The position numbers were made by a program, and so were the translations under genes. A stretch of DNA of 22,604 nt. It comes from UBA1081 sp964443825 (GTDB lineage: Bacteria; Bacillota; Clostridia; Oscillospirales; Acutalibacteraceae). Shown here piece after piece: positions 8,186 through 15,935 of the stretch; within the stretch, counting starts at the first letter, position 1, and every line of letters starts with the position of its first letter. The DNA is taken from NCBI GenBank assembly GCA_964443825.1, contig CAYUEV010000026.1, positions 1 through 22,604 on the forward strand, written 5' to 3'. A model generated the notes under the pieces. The model was not told the DNA's origin, made no database searches, and was given only the letters and a program-made list of their open reading frames with translations.

Positions 8186-8214
8186 ATTATAACGCAAAAA
8201 AACGCTCTTGTCAA
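8186..8214 (-). promoter_or_regulatory. Consensus promoter of the tRNA-Ser pair
   Basis: On the minus strand TTGACA (8214-8209), a 17-base spacer and TATAAT (8191-8186) match the sigma-A consensus perfectly. The start would fall within about 15 bases of the first tRNA, as usual for stable RNA operons. Confidence 0.9.
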
Positions 8215-8228
8215 TACTTTTTTATAAA

Positions 8229-8253
8229 CGCCTGCGTAAAATCATCGCGGGCG
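8229..8253 (-). terminator. Probable terminator of the his operon
   Basis: CGCCTGCG (8229-8236) pairs with CGCGGGCG (8246-8253), 8 bp with one G-T wobble and a 9-base loop. On the minus strand a modest T-rich run follows, just before the tRNA promoter. The T run is interrupted, so efficiency is uncertain. It separates his transcription from the tRNAs. Confidence 0.5.
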
Positions 8254-8399
8254 CTTATTGTATTTTTAAAGCGAATTTTTACGGATTTAAAATAAATCCG
8301 AAACTTTTAAAAAACCATGCCGGCAGGGCGGGGGATTTTTTATGATATATTAAGGCGGCGGCGTAAAAGAAATTCGCCATAGGAAAAATAAAATAAATA
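8254..8399. other. Intergenic stretch between the his operon end and its probable terminator
   Basis: No gene is visible. There is a perfect small hairpin CGGATTT-AAAAT-AAATCCG at 8282-8300 without a good T run on either strand, and a GC-rich patch around 8318-8335. Either could slow or end transcription of the his operon. Confidence 0.4.
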
Positions 8400-9053
8400 T
8401 TATTTCATTGTTTCCTGTTTAACTTTATGGTCTATGACGTGACGGGAGGAGAGTTCTTTTCTTACGTCGTCTAAGGTTATTCCCATATACGCCATTAAAA
8501 CGAGGACGTGGTACGAGAGGTCGGAAATTTCAAAAACGGTTTCCTCTTTGGATTTTTTTGAGGCGCCGATTATGACTTCGGTACACTCCTCCCCGACTTT
8601 TTTAAGGATTTTGTCAAGCCCTTTATCGAACAGATAAGACGTGTAAGAGCCTTCTTTTGCGTTTGTTCTTCTGTCCTTTATAAGGTTATACAGCAAATCT
8701 ATTGAAAAATCCGTTTTATCGGGGTCTTTGTAGACGTCGTTAAAAAAGCAGCTTTCGCGCCCTGTGTGGCAGGCGGGACCGTCTTTTATAACCTTAACGG
8801 TCAAAGCGTCGAAATCGCAGTCGGCCTTAATGGACACTACGTGCTGGCGAGCGCCGCTCGTTTCGCCTTTTCGCCAAAGCACTTTTCTTGAGCGTGAGAA
8901 AAAGCACGTCGTTTTTTCGTTAAGGGTTATTTTAAGACTCTCCTCGTTCATGTAAGCGACCGTCAGGACTTCCCCCGTGTAAAAGTCCTGCACGACGGCG
9001 GGAATTAAGCCTTTTTCGTCAAATTTAAGTTTAGATATTATTTCCTCATACAT
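8400..9053 (-). CDS. hisIE: Bifunctional phosphoribosyl-AMP cyclohydrolase / phosphoribosyl-ATP pyrophosphatase
   Basis: This enzyme of 217 residues catalyses steps 2 and 3 of histidine synthesis: PR-ATP to PR-AMP by the HisE half, then ring opening to ProFAR by the HisI half. The HisI part (about 1-105) has the metal-site cysteines C79 (in ADCDFD), C95 and C102 (in CHTGRESC). The HisE part (about 115-205) has VGEECTE (153-159) and ExxD in FEISD, the pyrophosphatase Mg sites. Start: an in-frame GTG at 9062 lies inside the AGGTGA ribosome site, so I chose ATG 9053, which follows that site at normal spacing. It is the last gene of the operon, 11 bases after hisF. Confidence 0.97.
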   Translation of the reverse strand: MYEEIISKLKFDEKGLIPAVVQDFYTGEVLTVAYMNEESLKITLNEKTTCFFSRSRKVLWRKGETSGARQHVVSIKADCDFDALTVKVIKDGPACHTGRESCFFNDVYKDPDKTDFSIDLLYNLIKDRRTNAKEGSYTSYLFDKGLDKILKKVGEECTEVIIGASKKSKEETVFEISDLSYHVLVLMAYMGITLDDVRKELSSRHVIDHKVKQETMK

Positions 9054-9064
9054 ATTATTCACCT

Positions 9065-9823
9065 TTAAACACGCGTTTCGATTCCGTTTGATGAGAGATA
9101 ATTTTTTAAATCCATAATTTTTACTTCGCCGAAATGGAAAATGGAAGCCGCGAGCCCCGCGTCCACTAAGGGTAAACTTTTAAAAAGCGTCAGGAAATCT
9201 TCTTTTTTTCCCGCTCCGCCCGACGCTATAACGGGGACTGAAACGACTTCGCATATGGCTTCCAACATTTCGACGTCAAATCCTTCTTTTACGCCGTCGG
9301 TATCTATTGAATTTACGACTATTTCCCCGGCGCCGTCGCGCGTTCTCTCCCTGGCCCAGTTTATGGCGTCAATGCCGGTATTCTCTCTCCCGCCTTTGGA
9401 AAAAAGCATAAACTTCCCGTCTACTCTTTTTATGTCCATAGAGAGGACGACGCATTGATCGCCGTATTTTTTAGCGGCTTCTTTTACGAGAGAGGGATTT
9501 TTAATAGCGCCGGTGTTGACGCTCACTTTATCGGCGCCGCTTTTTAACACCCTGTCGAAATCGTCTAAGGAGTTTATATTTCCGCCCACCGTAAGAGGTA
9601 TAAAGATATTCGACGCGACTTCTTTTAAACAGTCGGAGAAAAGCTCTCTTCCTTCGAAACTCGCGGTAATATCATAAAAAACAAGCTCGTCCGCGCCGCT
9701 TTCGTTATAGAATTTAGCGAGCGTCACGGGGTCTTCAACGTCTTTTACGCCTAAAAAATTAACTCCTTTTACGACTCTTCCGTTTCTTATGTCAAGGCAG
9801 GGTATAATTCTCTTAGCGGTCAT
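9065..9823 (-). CDS. hisF: Imidazole glycerol phosphate synthase, cyclase subunit
   Basis: HisF, 252 residues, usual length. It is a (beta/alpha)8 barrel that uses ammonia delivered by HisH to turn PRFAR into IGP and AICAR, the latter feeding purine synthesis. Catalytic aspartates are in place: D11 (CLDIRNG), D130 (SMDIKR) and D176 (SIDTDG). Phosphate-binding glycines are at SGGAG (201-205). Start: the ATG at 9823 follows AGGTGA at good spacing. The GTG three codons upstream is part of that ribosome site and is rejected. One base separates it from the hisA stop. HisH and HisF form the active heterodimer and both are encoded here. Confidence 0.97.
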   Translation of the reverse strand: MTAKRIIPCLDIRNGRVVKGVNFLGVKDVEDPVTLAKFYNESGADELVFYDITASFEGRELFSDCLKEVASNIFIPLTVGGNINSLDDFDRVLKSGADKVSVNTGAIKNPSLVKEAAKKYGDQCVVLSMDIKRVDGKFMLFSKGGRENTGIDAINWARERTRDGAGEIVVNSIDTDGVKEGFDVEMLEAICEVVSVPVIASGGAGKKEDFLTLFKSLPLVDAGLAASIFHFGEVKIMDLKNYLSSNGIETRV

Positions 9824-9824
9824 T

Positions 9825-10541
9825 TTATTCACCTGAAAGTTCTAAAACTTCTTTTAAGTTGATTTTATTTTCGTAAATCGCTTTGCCGATTATAATTCCA
9901 TAGCAGTTAATTTTAAGGAGCGCTTTTATATCGTCTAAAGACGAGATCCCGCCGGACGCTATAATGTTAAGGTTTTCTATTTTTGATAGTTTTTCGTAAG
10001 CGCCGATATTAGCGCCGGAAAGTTTTCCGTCTTTCGAAATATCCGTATAAATTACCGTTTTAACGTCCATATCTCTTAATTTTAAACAAAAATCAAAAGA
10101 GTTTACGTCCGTTACGTTAATCCAGCCGTTTACCGCTACTTTTTCATTTTTAGCGTCGACGCCTACGGCTACGCGCTCCCCGTATTTTTTTATCATATCG
10201 CTTAAAAATTCCGGGTCTTCCAAAGCTTTGGTGCCTAAGATAACTCTTTTAACGCCGGAATCAAGATATTTTTGGATTTTTTCCTCTGTTCTGACGCCTC
10301 CGCCCGTTTCAATAAAGAGATTTGTTTTTTTGGCAATATCGCAAATTATGTTAAAGTTTTCATCAAGACCTGATTTCGCCCCGTCAAGATCCACTATGTG
10401 AAGATATTCAGCTCCCAGACTTTCAAATTTTTTGGCGGTATCCAAGGGAGAGCCGCCGTAAATTTTCATTTTATCGTAGTCGCCTTCAGTGAGCCTTACG
10501 ACGTTTCCGCCCCTAAGGTCGATAGCGGGAAAAATTTTCAT
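9825..10541 (-). CDS. hisA: ProFAR isomerase (phosphoribosylformimino-AICAR-P isomerase)
   Basis: HisA, 238 residues, catalyses the Amadori rearrangement of ProFAR to PRFAR. It is a (beta/alpha)8 barrel related to HisF. The acid/base aspartates are D8 (PAIDLRGG) and D129/D167 (GVDAKN, YTDISKDG); a phosphate loop is at IIASGGI. Start: ATG 10541 is chosen because it overlaps the hisH stop as ATGA and has GAGGT about 8 bases upstream. A longer frame from 10556 would add five residues without a ribosome site. The ATGA overlap implies translational coupling with hisH. Confidence 0.97.
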   Translation of the reverse strand: MKIFPAIDLRGGNVVRLTEGDYDKMKIYGGSPLDTAKKFESLGAEYLHIVDLDGAKSGLDENFNIICDIAKKTNLFIETGGGVRTEEKIQKYLDSGVKRVILGTKALEDPEFLSDMIKKYGERVAVGVDAKNEKVAVNGWINVTDVNSFDFCLKLRDMDVKTVIYTDISKDGKLSGANIGAYEKLSKIENLNIIASGGISSLDDIKALLKINCYGIIIGKAIYENKINLKEVLELSGE

Positions 10542-11155
10542 AAATTTACCTCGCAAAAAGCCTTTAACATTTTAAGCCCTGATTTTCCGCTCTTTTCCGG
10601 GTGAAATTGCGTCCCAAGCACGTTTCCGCTCGACACGAGACCGGGGACCTTAACGTAATATTCGGAGTACGCCACCAGGGACTCTTCGCAGTCTTTTGCG
10701 TAAAAAGAGTGGACGTAATACATGTATTCGTTTTCTTCGGTATATTTTAACATGGGGTTCAGTTTATCTAAAATTATAAGTTTATTCCAACCTATGTGAG
10801 GAACTTTCATGTCGCCCGGAATATCTTTTCTTAAAGGACAAACGGAGCCTTTAATGAACCCTAACCCTTCGTGTTCCCCGTATTCGTAACTTTTTTCAAA
10901 GAGCAGCTGCATACCTAGGCAAATCCCTAAAAGCGGCTTTCCGTTTGAGACTTCTTCTTTTAAGACGGGAACAAGCCCGGCGTCGAGGAGCTTTTGCATG
11001 GCGTCCGAAAACGCTCCCACGCCGGGGAGAATTATTCTGTCGGATTTTTTAATAATTTCGGCGTCGTTTGTGACCGTATTTTCTATTCCAAGGTAGTTGA
11101 GAGAACCCGTTAAGGAAAATAAATTGCCTACGCCGTAATTTATAACGGAAGTCAT
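10538..11155 (-). CDS. hisH: Imidazole glycerol phosphate synthase, glutamine amidotransferase subunit
   Basis: HisH, 205 residues, is a class I (triad) glutaminase that releases ammonia for HisF. The nucleophile is C79 in LLGICLGMQLL, the PGVGAF motif is at 44-49, and H185 and E187 (TQFHPEKSG) complete the triad. Its start overlaps the hisB stop by one base (TAATG), and its TGA stop overlaps the hisA start. It is tightly packed with its partner gene hisF one gene away. Nothing unusual. Confidence 0.97.
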   Translation of the reverse strand: MTSVINYGVGNLFSLTGSLNYLGIENTVTNDAEIIKKSDRIILPGVGAFSDAMQKLLDAGLVPVLKEEVSNGKPLLGICLGMQLLFEKSYEYGEHEGLGFIKGSVCPLRKDIPGDMKVPHIGWNKLIILDKLNPMLKYTEENEYMYYVHSFYAKDCEESLVAYSEYYVKVPGLVSSGNVLGTQFHPEKSGKSGLKMLKAFCEVNL

Positions 11156-11742
11156 TAAATCGTTCCTTTCGTGGACGGAATCTCGTCTTTATTTTTGTCG
11201 TCTATTAAGACGGCGGCTCTTAACGCCCGCCCTAAAGCTTTAAAAGCGCACTCTATAATGTGGTGAGAGTTAGCGCCTTCAAGTTGTTTTATATGAAGGT
11301 TGATTTTAGCGTTATTGGCGAAAGCCGTCATAAACTCGTTTACAAGTTCGGCGTCGAAATCGCCGACTTTCTCCGTAGGTATATTTAAATCGCAATTTAC
11401 AAACGCTCTGCCGCCAATATCTACCGAGCACAGCGCTAACGCTTCGTCCATGGGGATTATAACGGAGCCGTAGCGGGCGATACCTTTAAAATCGCCTAAA
11501 CACTCTAAAAAAGCTTTCCCTAAAGTTATGCCTATATCTTCGGTGGTATGGTGAAAATCCACGTTTAAATCGCCATCGCATTTAACGGATAAGTCAAAGC
11601 CGGAATGTTTTGAAAAAAGCGTCAGCATATGATCAAGAAAGCCTATCCCCGTGTCGATTTTAGATTTGCCTTTTCCGTCGATAAATAGTTCCAGCTCAAT
11701 TTTTGTTTCGGAAGTTTCTCTTTTTAAGGAGCATTTTCTCAT
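11155..11742 (-). CDS. hisB: Imidazoleglycerol-phosphate dehydratase
   Basis: HisB, 195 residues, converts IGP to imidazole acetol phosphate. It is the monofunctional form: there is no N-terminal phosphatase domain as in enterobacterial HisB, so histidinol-phosphate phosphatase must be encoded elsewhere. The two Mn-binding motifs are seen as H64-H65 in FHHTTED and H160-H161 in SHHIIE, with H38 in FLDHML. AAAGGCGG lies about 9 bases before ATG 11742. It sits 18 bases after hisC. Confidence 0.97.
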   Translation of the reverse strand: MRKCSLKRETSETKIELELFIDGKGKSKIDTGIGFLDHMLTLFSKHSGFDLSVKCDGDLNVDFHHTTEDIGITLGKAFLECLGDFKGIARYGSVIIPMDEALALCSVDIGGRAFVNCDLNIPTEKVGDFDAELVNEFMTAFANNAKINLHIKQLEGANSHHIIECAFKALGRALRAAVLIDDKNKDEIPSTKGTI

Positions 11743-11760
11743 AAATAAACCGCCTTTAAG

Positions 11761-12822
11761 CTAAATTTCAGAGAGTATTTCGTCCGTCGCGTCCAAAAGC
11801 GCGTCGATCTGTCGCTTGGAGCCTATCGTTATTCTTACGAAGTCGTTTATTCTTTCTTTATTAAAATGTCTTACAAGTATATTTTTTTCTCTTAATTTTT
11901 TATAGTATTCCAATCCCGTAATTTTAGGGGGGCTCGCGAAAATAAAATTGGTTTTTGAATTAAGTACGAAAAACTCCCGCTTCATAAGTTCTTTGGTCAG
12001 ATATTCTCTCGTATCCGTAATTTTCTTTACGCACTCGTTAAAATACCCCGCGTCTAGGATAGATTCTCTTCCCGCTAAACAGGTCAGGCGGTTAATGTTG
12101 TATGGGTTAAAAGAGAACTTCATTTTGTTCATGTCGTTTATTATGCAGGGGCTTGAAACGGCGAAACCGAGCCTCGCCCCCGCTAAACTTCTTGATTTTG
12201 AAAACGTGCGGGAGATAATAAGGTTATCGTGATTTTTTAAAAGAGGAAGAGCACTCTCGGCCCCAAAATCAACATACGCCTCGTCTATCATCACTATGGA
12301 GTCGTTATGATTTAATATTTCCTCTATTTGGTTTAAATTTAAGGACAGCCCCGTCGGCGCGTTGGGGTTTGCTATTACTATAGGCTTATTTTTATTAAAG
12401 TAGTCCTCGGGATCTATCGTAAAATCGTCTTTAAGGGGGATAATATCCGGTTTTAGGCCGAAAAGCTTACAAAAAACGGGGTAAAAGCCGTAAGTAATAT
12501 CGGGGAAAACGGGATTATTTTCCTTATCGCAAAAAGCCAAAAAGAAAAAAGCGAGAATCTCGTCGGAGCCGTTGCCCATTATAACCCGGTTTTCGTCTGT
12601 ACCAAGCGTTTTAGACACGGCGGAAATAAGGTCTTTCGTCTCGGGGTCGGAGTAAAGATTGAGGCTTGAAACCTCGTTCGCGTTTATCGCGCCGATAACG
12701 CGAGGCGAAGGCGGAAAAGGGCTTTCGTTTGTGTTAAGCTTTATAAGGTTGTCTGTTTTAGGCTGCTCTCCGGGAGTATAAGGTTCTATCCCAAAAAAGC
12801 GCGAAGATAAAAATTTAGACAT
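11761..12822 (-). CDS. hisC: Histidinol-phosphate aminotransferase
   Basis: HisC, 353 residues, is a fold type I PLP enzyme moving an amino group from glutamate to imidazole acetol phosphate. The PLP-lysine is K209 in TFSKSRSLAG. Substrate and cofactor residues are visible as NPNAPTG (152-158), DEAYVDF (180-186), R217 (GARLGF) and R330 (FVRITIG). ATG 12822 lies 30 bases after hisD. No good Shine-Dalgarno precedes it, so its translation may depend on re-initiation or an AU-rich leader. Confidence 0.96.
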   Translation of the reverse strand: MSKFLSSRFFGIEPYTPGEQPKTDNLIKLNTNESPFPPSPRVIGAINANEVSSLNLYSDPETKDLISAVSKTLGTDENRVIMGNGSDEILAFFFLAFCDKENNPVFPDITYGFYPVFCKLFGLKPDIIPLKDDFTIDPEDYFNKNKPIVIANPNAPTGLSLNLNQIEEILNHNDSIVMIDEAYVDFGAESALPLLKNHDNLIISRTFSKSRSLAGARLGFAVSSPCIINDMNKMKFSFNPYNINRLTCLAGRESILDAGYFNECVKKITDTREYLTKELMKREFFVLNSKTNFIFASPPKITGLEYYKKLREKNILVRHFNKERINDFVRITIGSKRQIDALLDATDEILSEI

Positions 12823-12852
12823 AATTTAAAATTTACTTTATTGCGTGTTTAA

Positions 12853-14136
12853 TTATATATCGGAAAATCTTGATTCTATGGATCTCGCGTGGGCGTCCAG
12901 CCCTTCTCTTTCGGCGAAATCCTCTATTCTTTCGCGCGATCTGTTTAAGGCGTCTTTTGAGTAGTATATGAAAGAGGATTTTTTAATGAAATCGTCGACT
13001 GAAAGGGGAGAGGAGAATTTAGCCGAGCCGCCTGTCGGGAGAGTGTGGTTAGGCCCCGCGAAGTAGTCTCCTAACGCCTCGGGGACGTTCTTCCCTAAAA
13101 ATATGCTGCCGGCGTTTTTTATGTCGGGTAAAATTTCAAACGGATTGTCGACGGCTATTTCAAGGTGTTCGGGGGCTATCTCGTTAGAAAGCTCGACCGC
13201 CTTTTTTATAGAGCCGACTATAAAAATTTTACCGTTATTGTTTATAGAAGTTCTCGCGATTTCTTCCCTCGGGAGAAGTTTTAGTTGTCTTTCTATCTCA
13301 TTCGCCACGTTTTGAGCGAAATTTAAATCGGTGGTAATGAGGACGGCGCTCGCCATTTTATCGTGTTCCGCTTGAGAGAGAAGGTCGGCGGCGACGTTTT
13401 GAGGCTCGCAGGAGGGGTCGGCGATAATAAGAATCTCGCTGGGTCCCGCTATCATATCGACGCTTACTTTGCCGTAGACTTTTCTTTTAGCCGTCGCGAC
13501 GAAAATATTGCCGGGACCTACTATTTTATCGACTTTGGGGACGGTTTCGGTTCCGTAAGCCAAAGCGGCTATAGCTCCCGCTCCCCCCGTTTTAAATATT
13601 TTTGTAACCCCCGCGATTTTAGCGGCCGACAGTATGGCGGGAGCGATTTTGCCGTCTTTCCCCGGAGGGGTGGTCATGACGATCTCCTTAACCCCCGCGA
13701 TTTTAGCGGGAATCGCGTCCATTAAGACGGTGCTGGGGTAAGAAGCCGTGCCGCCCGGGACGTAAAGCCCCGTTTTTTCAACAGGAGTGATTTTTTGCCC
13801 TAAAATAACGCCGTCGTCCTTAGTTACAAAAAAATTATTTCTAAGCTGCTTCTCGTGAAAAAATGCTATATTGTCGCGGGCTTGTTTTAGAGTTTCAATA
13901 AAGTATTCGTCGGTACTGTTAAACGCGTCGTCAATTTCGTCTTTCGCGACTTCCAAAGAGGTTAATTCGCATCCGTCAAATTTCCGCGCGTACTCCAAAA
14001 GCGCTTTGTCGCCGTTTGTTTTAACGTTTTCTATTATATCGTCGACGGTTTTTTCGATTTCGCCGTTTTTTTGCTCGTCTTCTCTTAAAAATACAGAAAT
14101 ATCTTTTTCATTTTTAGCGTCAATTATTTTAATCAT
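12853..14136 (-). CDS. hisD: Histidinol dehydrogenase
   Basis: HisD, 427 residues, carries out the last two NAD-linked oxidations, histidinol to histidinal to histidine. Zinc ligands are Q255 and H258 (SQAEHDK), D357 (GDYFAG) and H416 (LDAHARS). The catalytic E323-H324 pair is in PEHLEI, and the signature GPNHTLPTGG begins at 361. Length is normal. It lies 62 bases downstream of hisG; that spacer is AT-rich and holds AGAGATG before ATG 14136. No internal terminator or promoter is evident. Confidence 0.97.
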   Translation of the reverse strand: MIKIIDAKNEKDISVFLREDEQKNGEIEKTVDDIIENVKTNGDKALLEYARKFDGCELTSLEVAKDEIDDAFNSTDEYFIETLKQARDNIAFFHEKQLRNNFFVTKDDGVILGQKITPVEKTGLYVPGGTASYPSTVLMDAIPAKIAGVKEIVMTTPPGKDGKIAPAILSAAKIAGVTKIFKTGGAGAIAALAYGTETVPKVDKIVGPGNIFVATAKRKVYGKVSVDMIAGPSEILIIADPSCEPQNVAADLLSQAEHDKMASAVLITTDLNFAQNVANEIERQLKLLPREEIARTSINNNGKIFIVGSIKKAVELSNEIAPEHLEIAVDNPFEILPDIKNAGSIFLGKNVPEALGDYFAGPNHTLPTGGSAKFSSPLSVDDFIKKSSFIYYSKDALNRSRERIEDFAEREGLDAHARSIESRFSDI

Positions 14137-14198
14137 ATATTTTCATCTCTTTAATTTATAAGGCCGTTTAGCGAGAAATATCGCGGTAAAAGTGAATT

Positions 14199-14816
14199 TT
14201 ACAGAATACTGTTAATCTTCAAGACCATATTTGATATTTCGTCATATAAGAACTCGTAACTCGCTTTATTTGAAATGAGTCTCGCGCTGATAGACATAAT
14301 CTCGTTCATTACCGAGAGGTTATTTTCTTTAAGAGTGGTTCCCGTTTCAACAATATCGACTATCACGTCCGAAAGACCTAAAATCGGGGCGAGTTCGATA
14401 GAGCCGTTTAATTTGATTATTTCGACGCCGCGCCCTATGCTTTTGTAGTAAGTTTTCGCGATATTCACAAATTTTGTGGCGACTCTAAGCGAAATATCGG
14501 GGTCGTCTTTAAAGTCTTTTTTTCCGGCGACACACATTTTGCATTTCCCGATTTTTAAATCGAGAAGCTCGTACACGTCCGGTTCGTGTTCCAATAAAAT
14601 ATCTTTTCCGCAAACGCCTATATCCGCCGCGCCGTGCTCTACATAGATTGTAACGTCCGACGGCTTCACAAGAAAGTAGGTTACGCCTTTTTCGACGTTC
14701 TTAAATATAAGCTGTCTGCTGTTATCAAGCACGCCCCGGCAGGAAAATCCGGCTTTTGAAAAAATTTCAAACGATTTTTCACCTAAACGTCCTTTTGGAA
14801 GCGCGATCTTAATCAT
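14199..14816 (-). CDS. hisG: ATP phosphoribosyltransferase catalytic subunit, short form
   Basis: HisG, 205 residues, condenses ATP and PRPP in the first, feedback-controlled step. It is the short form, lacking the C-terminal ACT-like regulatory domain of the roughly 300-residue enzyme, and short HisG needs HisZ to work, which is encoded directly upstream. The PRPP loop is DIVETGTTLKENNL (about 154-167), and the N-terminal ALPKGRLGE matches the family. The hisZ stop and hisG start overlap by eight bases (ATGATTAA), suggesting coupled translation of the two subunits. Confidence 0.96.
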   Translation of the reverse strand: MIKIALPKGRLGEKSFEIFSKAGFSCRGVLDNSRQLIFKNVEKGVTYFLVKPSDVTIYVEHGAADIGVCGKDILLEHEPDVYELLDLKIGKCKMCVAGKKDFKDDPDISLRVATKFVNIAKTYYKSIGRGVEIIKLNGSIELAPILGLSDVIVDIVETGTTLKENNLSVMNEIMSISARLISNKASYEFLYDEISNMVLKINSIL

Positions 14817-15756
14817 AAATCTTACTCTCCCTTTTGTGAAGGATTCTGTCGAGCGCGTCGAAATAAATCGCGAAGCCTATGGCGCCGGCGTTTTCCTTGC
14901 CCATTTTTTTGAGAAGAGCGTCGTATCGCCCGCCTGAAAGCACGTTTACAGGGGCGTTATGGATAAAGCCTTTCATAATAATCCCGCTGTAGTAGTTGGG
15001 GTCGCCCACTCCCGAAAGGTCGATTTTAACGTTTTTTGAAAGCCCTTCTTCCGACAGCCTTTTAATCAGCTCTCCGATTTCAATAAGAGAAGCGTTCATG
15101 CAGTCGTCAATCACGTATTTTTTTGCGACTTCCAAAGCGTTTTCCCGCGATCCCGAAGATTTTAATATTTCTATTAACGCGTCCGCTCCGTCTTTGTTAA
15201 GGCCGCGCTCTTTGGAAAGATTTAAAAGTTCGTGCGAATTTTTAGATTTTAAAAGCGATCTTACGGTTTTTTTAACGGTTTCGTCGGAAGAAACGTCATT
15301 TATAAGAGGCTCTATGTAAGCCGTATGGGAAATTCCGAGAACCGCGTCCTTGTCGATTTCAAGCAAACTTTTTAAAGCGAGAGTCACGACGTCAAAAGAA
15401 TCGCTTTCGTCTATTTTACCCAGGACCTCCACGCCCACTTGAAAAATCTCTTTAAACTCGTGAATTTCTCTCGACTCTCTGTAGATGTTTTCGGTGTAGT
15501 AAAATTTCTGGACTTTAGATGGGTCGGCGTTTTTGGCGATGCTTAAAGTGACGTCAGGCTTTAACGCCATAAGTTTTCCGTTTAAATCAGTGAACGTTAA
15601 AACTTTATTGCTTACGAGAAAATCACGGTTTTTAGCGTAAAAATCATATGACTCAAAACGCGACATCTTGTATTTTTTATAGCCTTTGGACTCGTAAAGT
15701 TTTCTTAAATTCAAGACTGTTATCTCATCGTTGTATAAAAAATCATAATCATCCAT
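14809..15756 (-). CDS. hisZ: ATP phosphoribosyltransferase regulatory subunit
   Basis: HisZ, about 315 residues, is a paralogue of histidyl-tRNA synthetase that activates short HisG and confers histidine feedback. It keeps the class II core: a motif 2-like stretch YYTENIYRESREIHEF (86-101), a HisRS-like segment near YYSG (255-258), and GGRYD (275-279) followed by GAIGFAI. It lacks the C-terminal anticodon-binding domain, as HisZ should. Start: ATG 15756 follows AAAGGGC. An in-frame ATG nine codons upstream (15783) has no ribosome site and I do not favour it. It is the first operon gene visible; an assembly gap lies about 50 bases upstream, so another leading gene or regulatory leader may be hidden. 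Confidence 0.94.
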   Translation of the reverse strand: MDDYDFLYNDEITVLNLRKLYESKGYKKYKMSRFESYDFYAKNRDFLVSNKVLTFTDLNGKLMALKPDVTLSIAKNADPSKVQKFYYTENIYRESREIHEFKEIFQVGVEVLGKIDESDSFDVVTLALKSLLEIDKDAVLGISHTAYIEPLINDVSSDETVKKTVRSLLKSKNSHELLNLSKERGLNKDGADALIEILKSSGSRENALEVAKKYVIDDCMNASLIEIGELIKRLSEEGLSKNVKIDLSGVGDPNYYSGIIMKGFIHNAPVNVLSGGRYDALLKKMGKENAGAIGFAIYFDALDRILHKRESKIYD

Positions 15757-15792
15757 AAAACTGCCCTTTAATCGTAATTTCATTCAATAAAG

Positions 15793-15935
15793 TTTAAGGC
15801 TGCGCCGNNNNNNNNNNNNNNNNNNNNNNNNNNNNNNNNNNNNNNNNNNNNNNNNNNNNNNNNNNNNNNNNNNNNNNNNNNNNNNNNNNNNNNNNNNNNN
15901 NNNNNNNCGCGCGATCTTATGGGCGGCGCCTTAAA
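15793..15935. repeat. Inverted repeat flanking the first gap
   Basis: TTTAAGGCTGCGCCG (15793-15807) directly precedes the gap. The reverse complement of 15922-15935, just after it, is TTTAAGGCGCCGCC. The first eight bases are identical and the GC-rich remainder is similar. The right arm overlaps the fhs stop codon. It could be a long hairpin terminator or the ends of a small inserted element. Confidence 0.5.
15808..15907. other. Assembly gap (100 N)
   Basis: Exactly 100 N, the usual placeholder for a gap of unknown length. It hides the region between the fhs end and the his operon, including the probable his promoter and leader. Open frames that cross it are artefacts. Confidence 0.98.

Noticed and set aside
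9823..9832. GTG start for hisF three codons upstream (and the same pattern for hisIE at 9062)
   Set aside because: In both cases the GTG is inside the AGGTGA ribosome site that serves the downstream ATG.
15757..15807. T-box or other amino-acid leader before hisZ
   Set aside because: Only about 50 bases are visible after the gap and no T-box sequence is in them. It cannot be judged.
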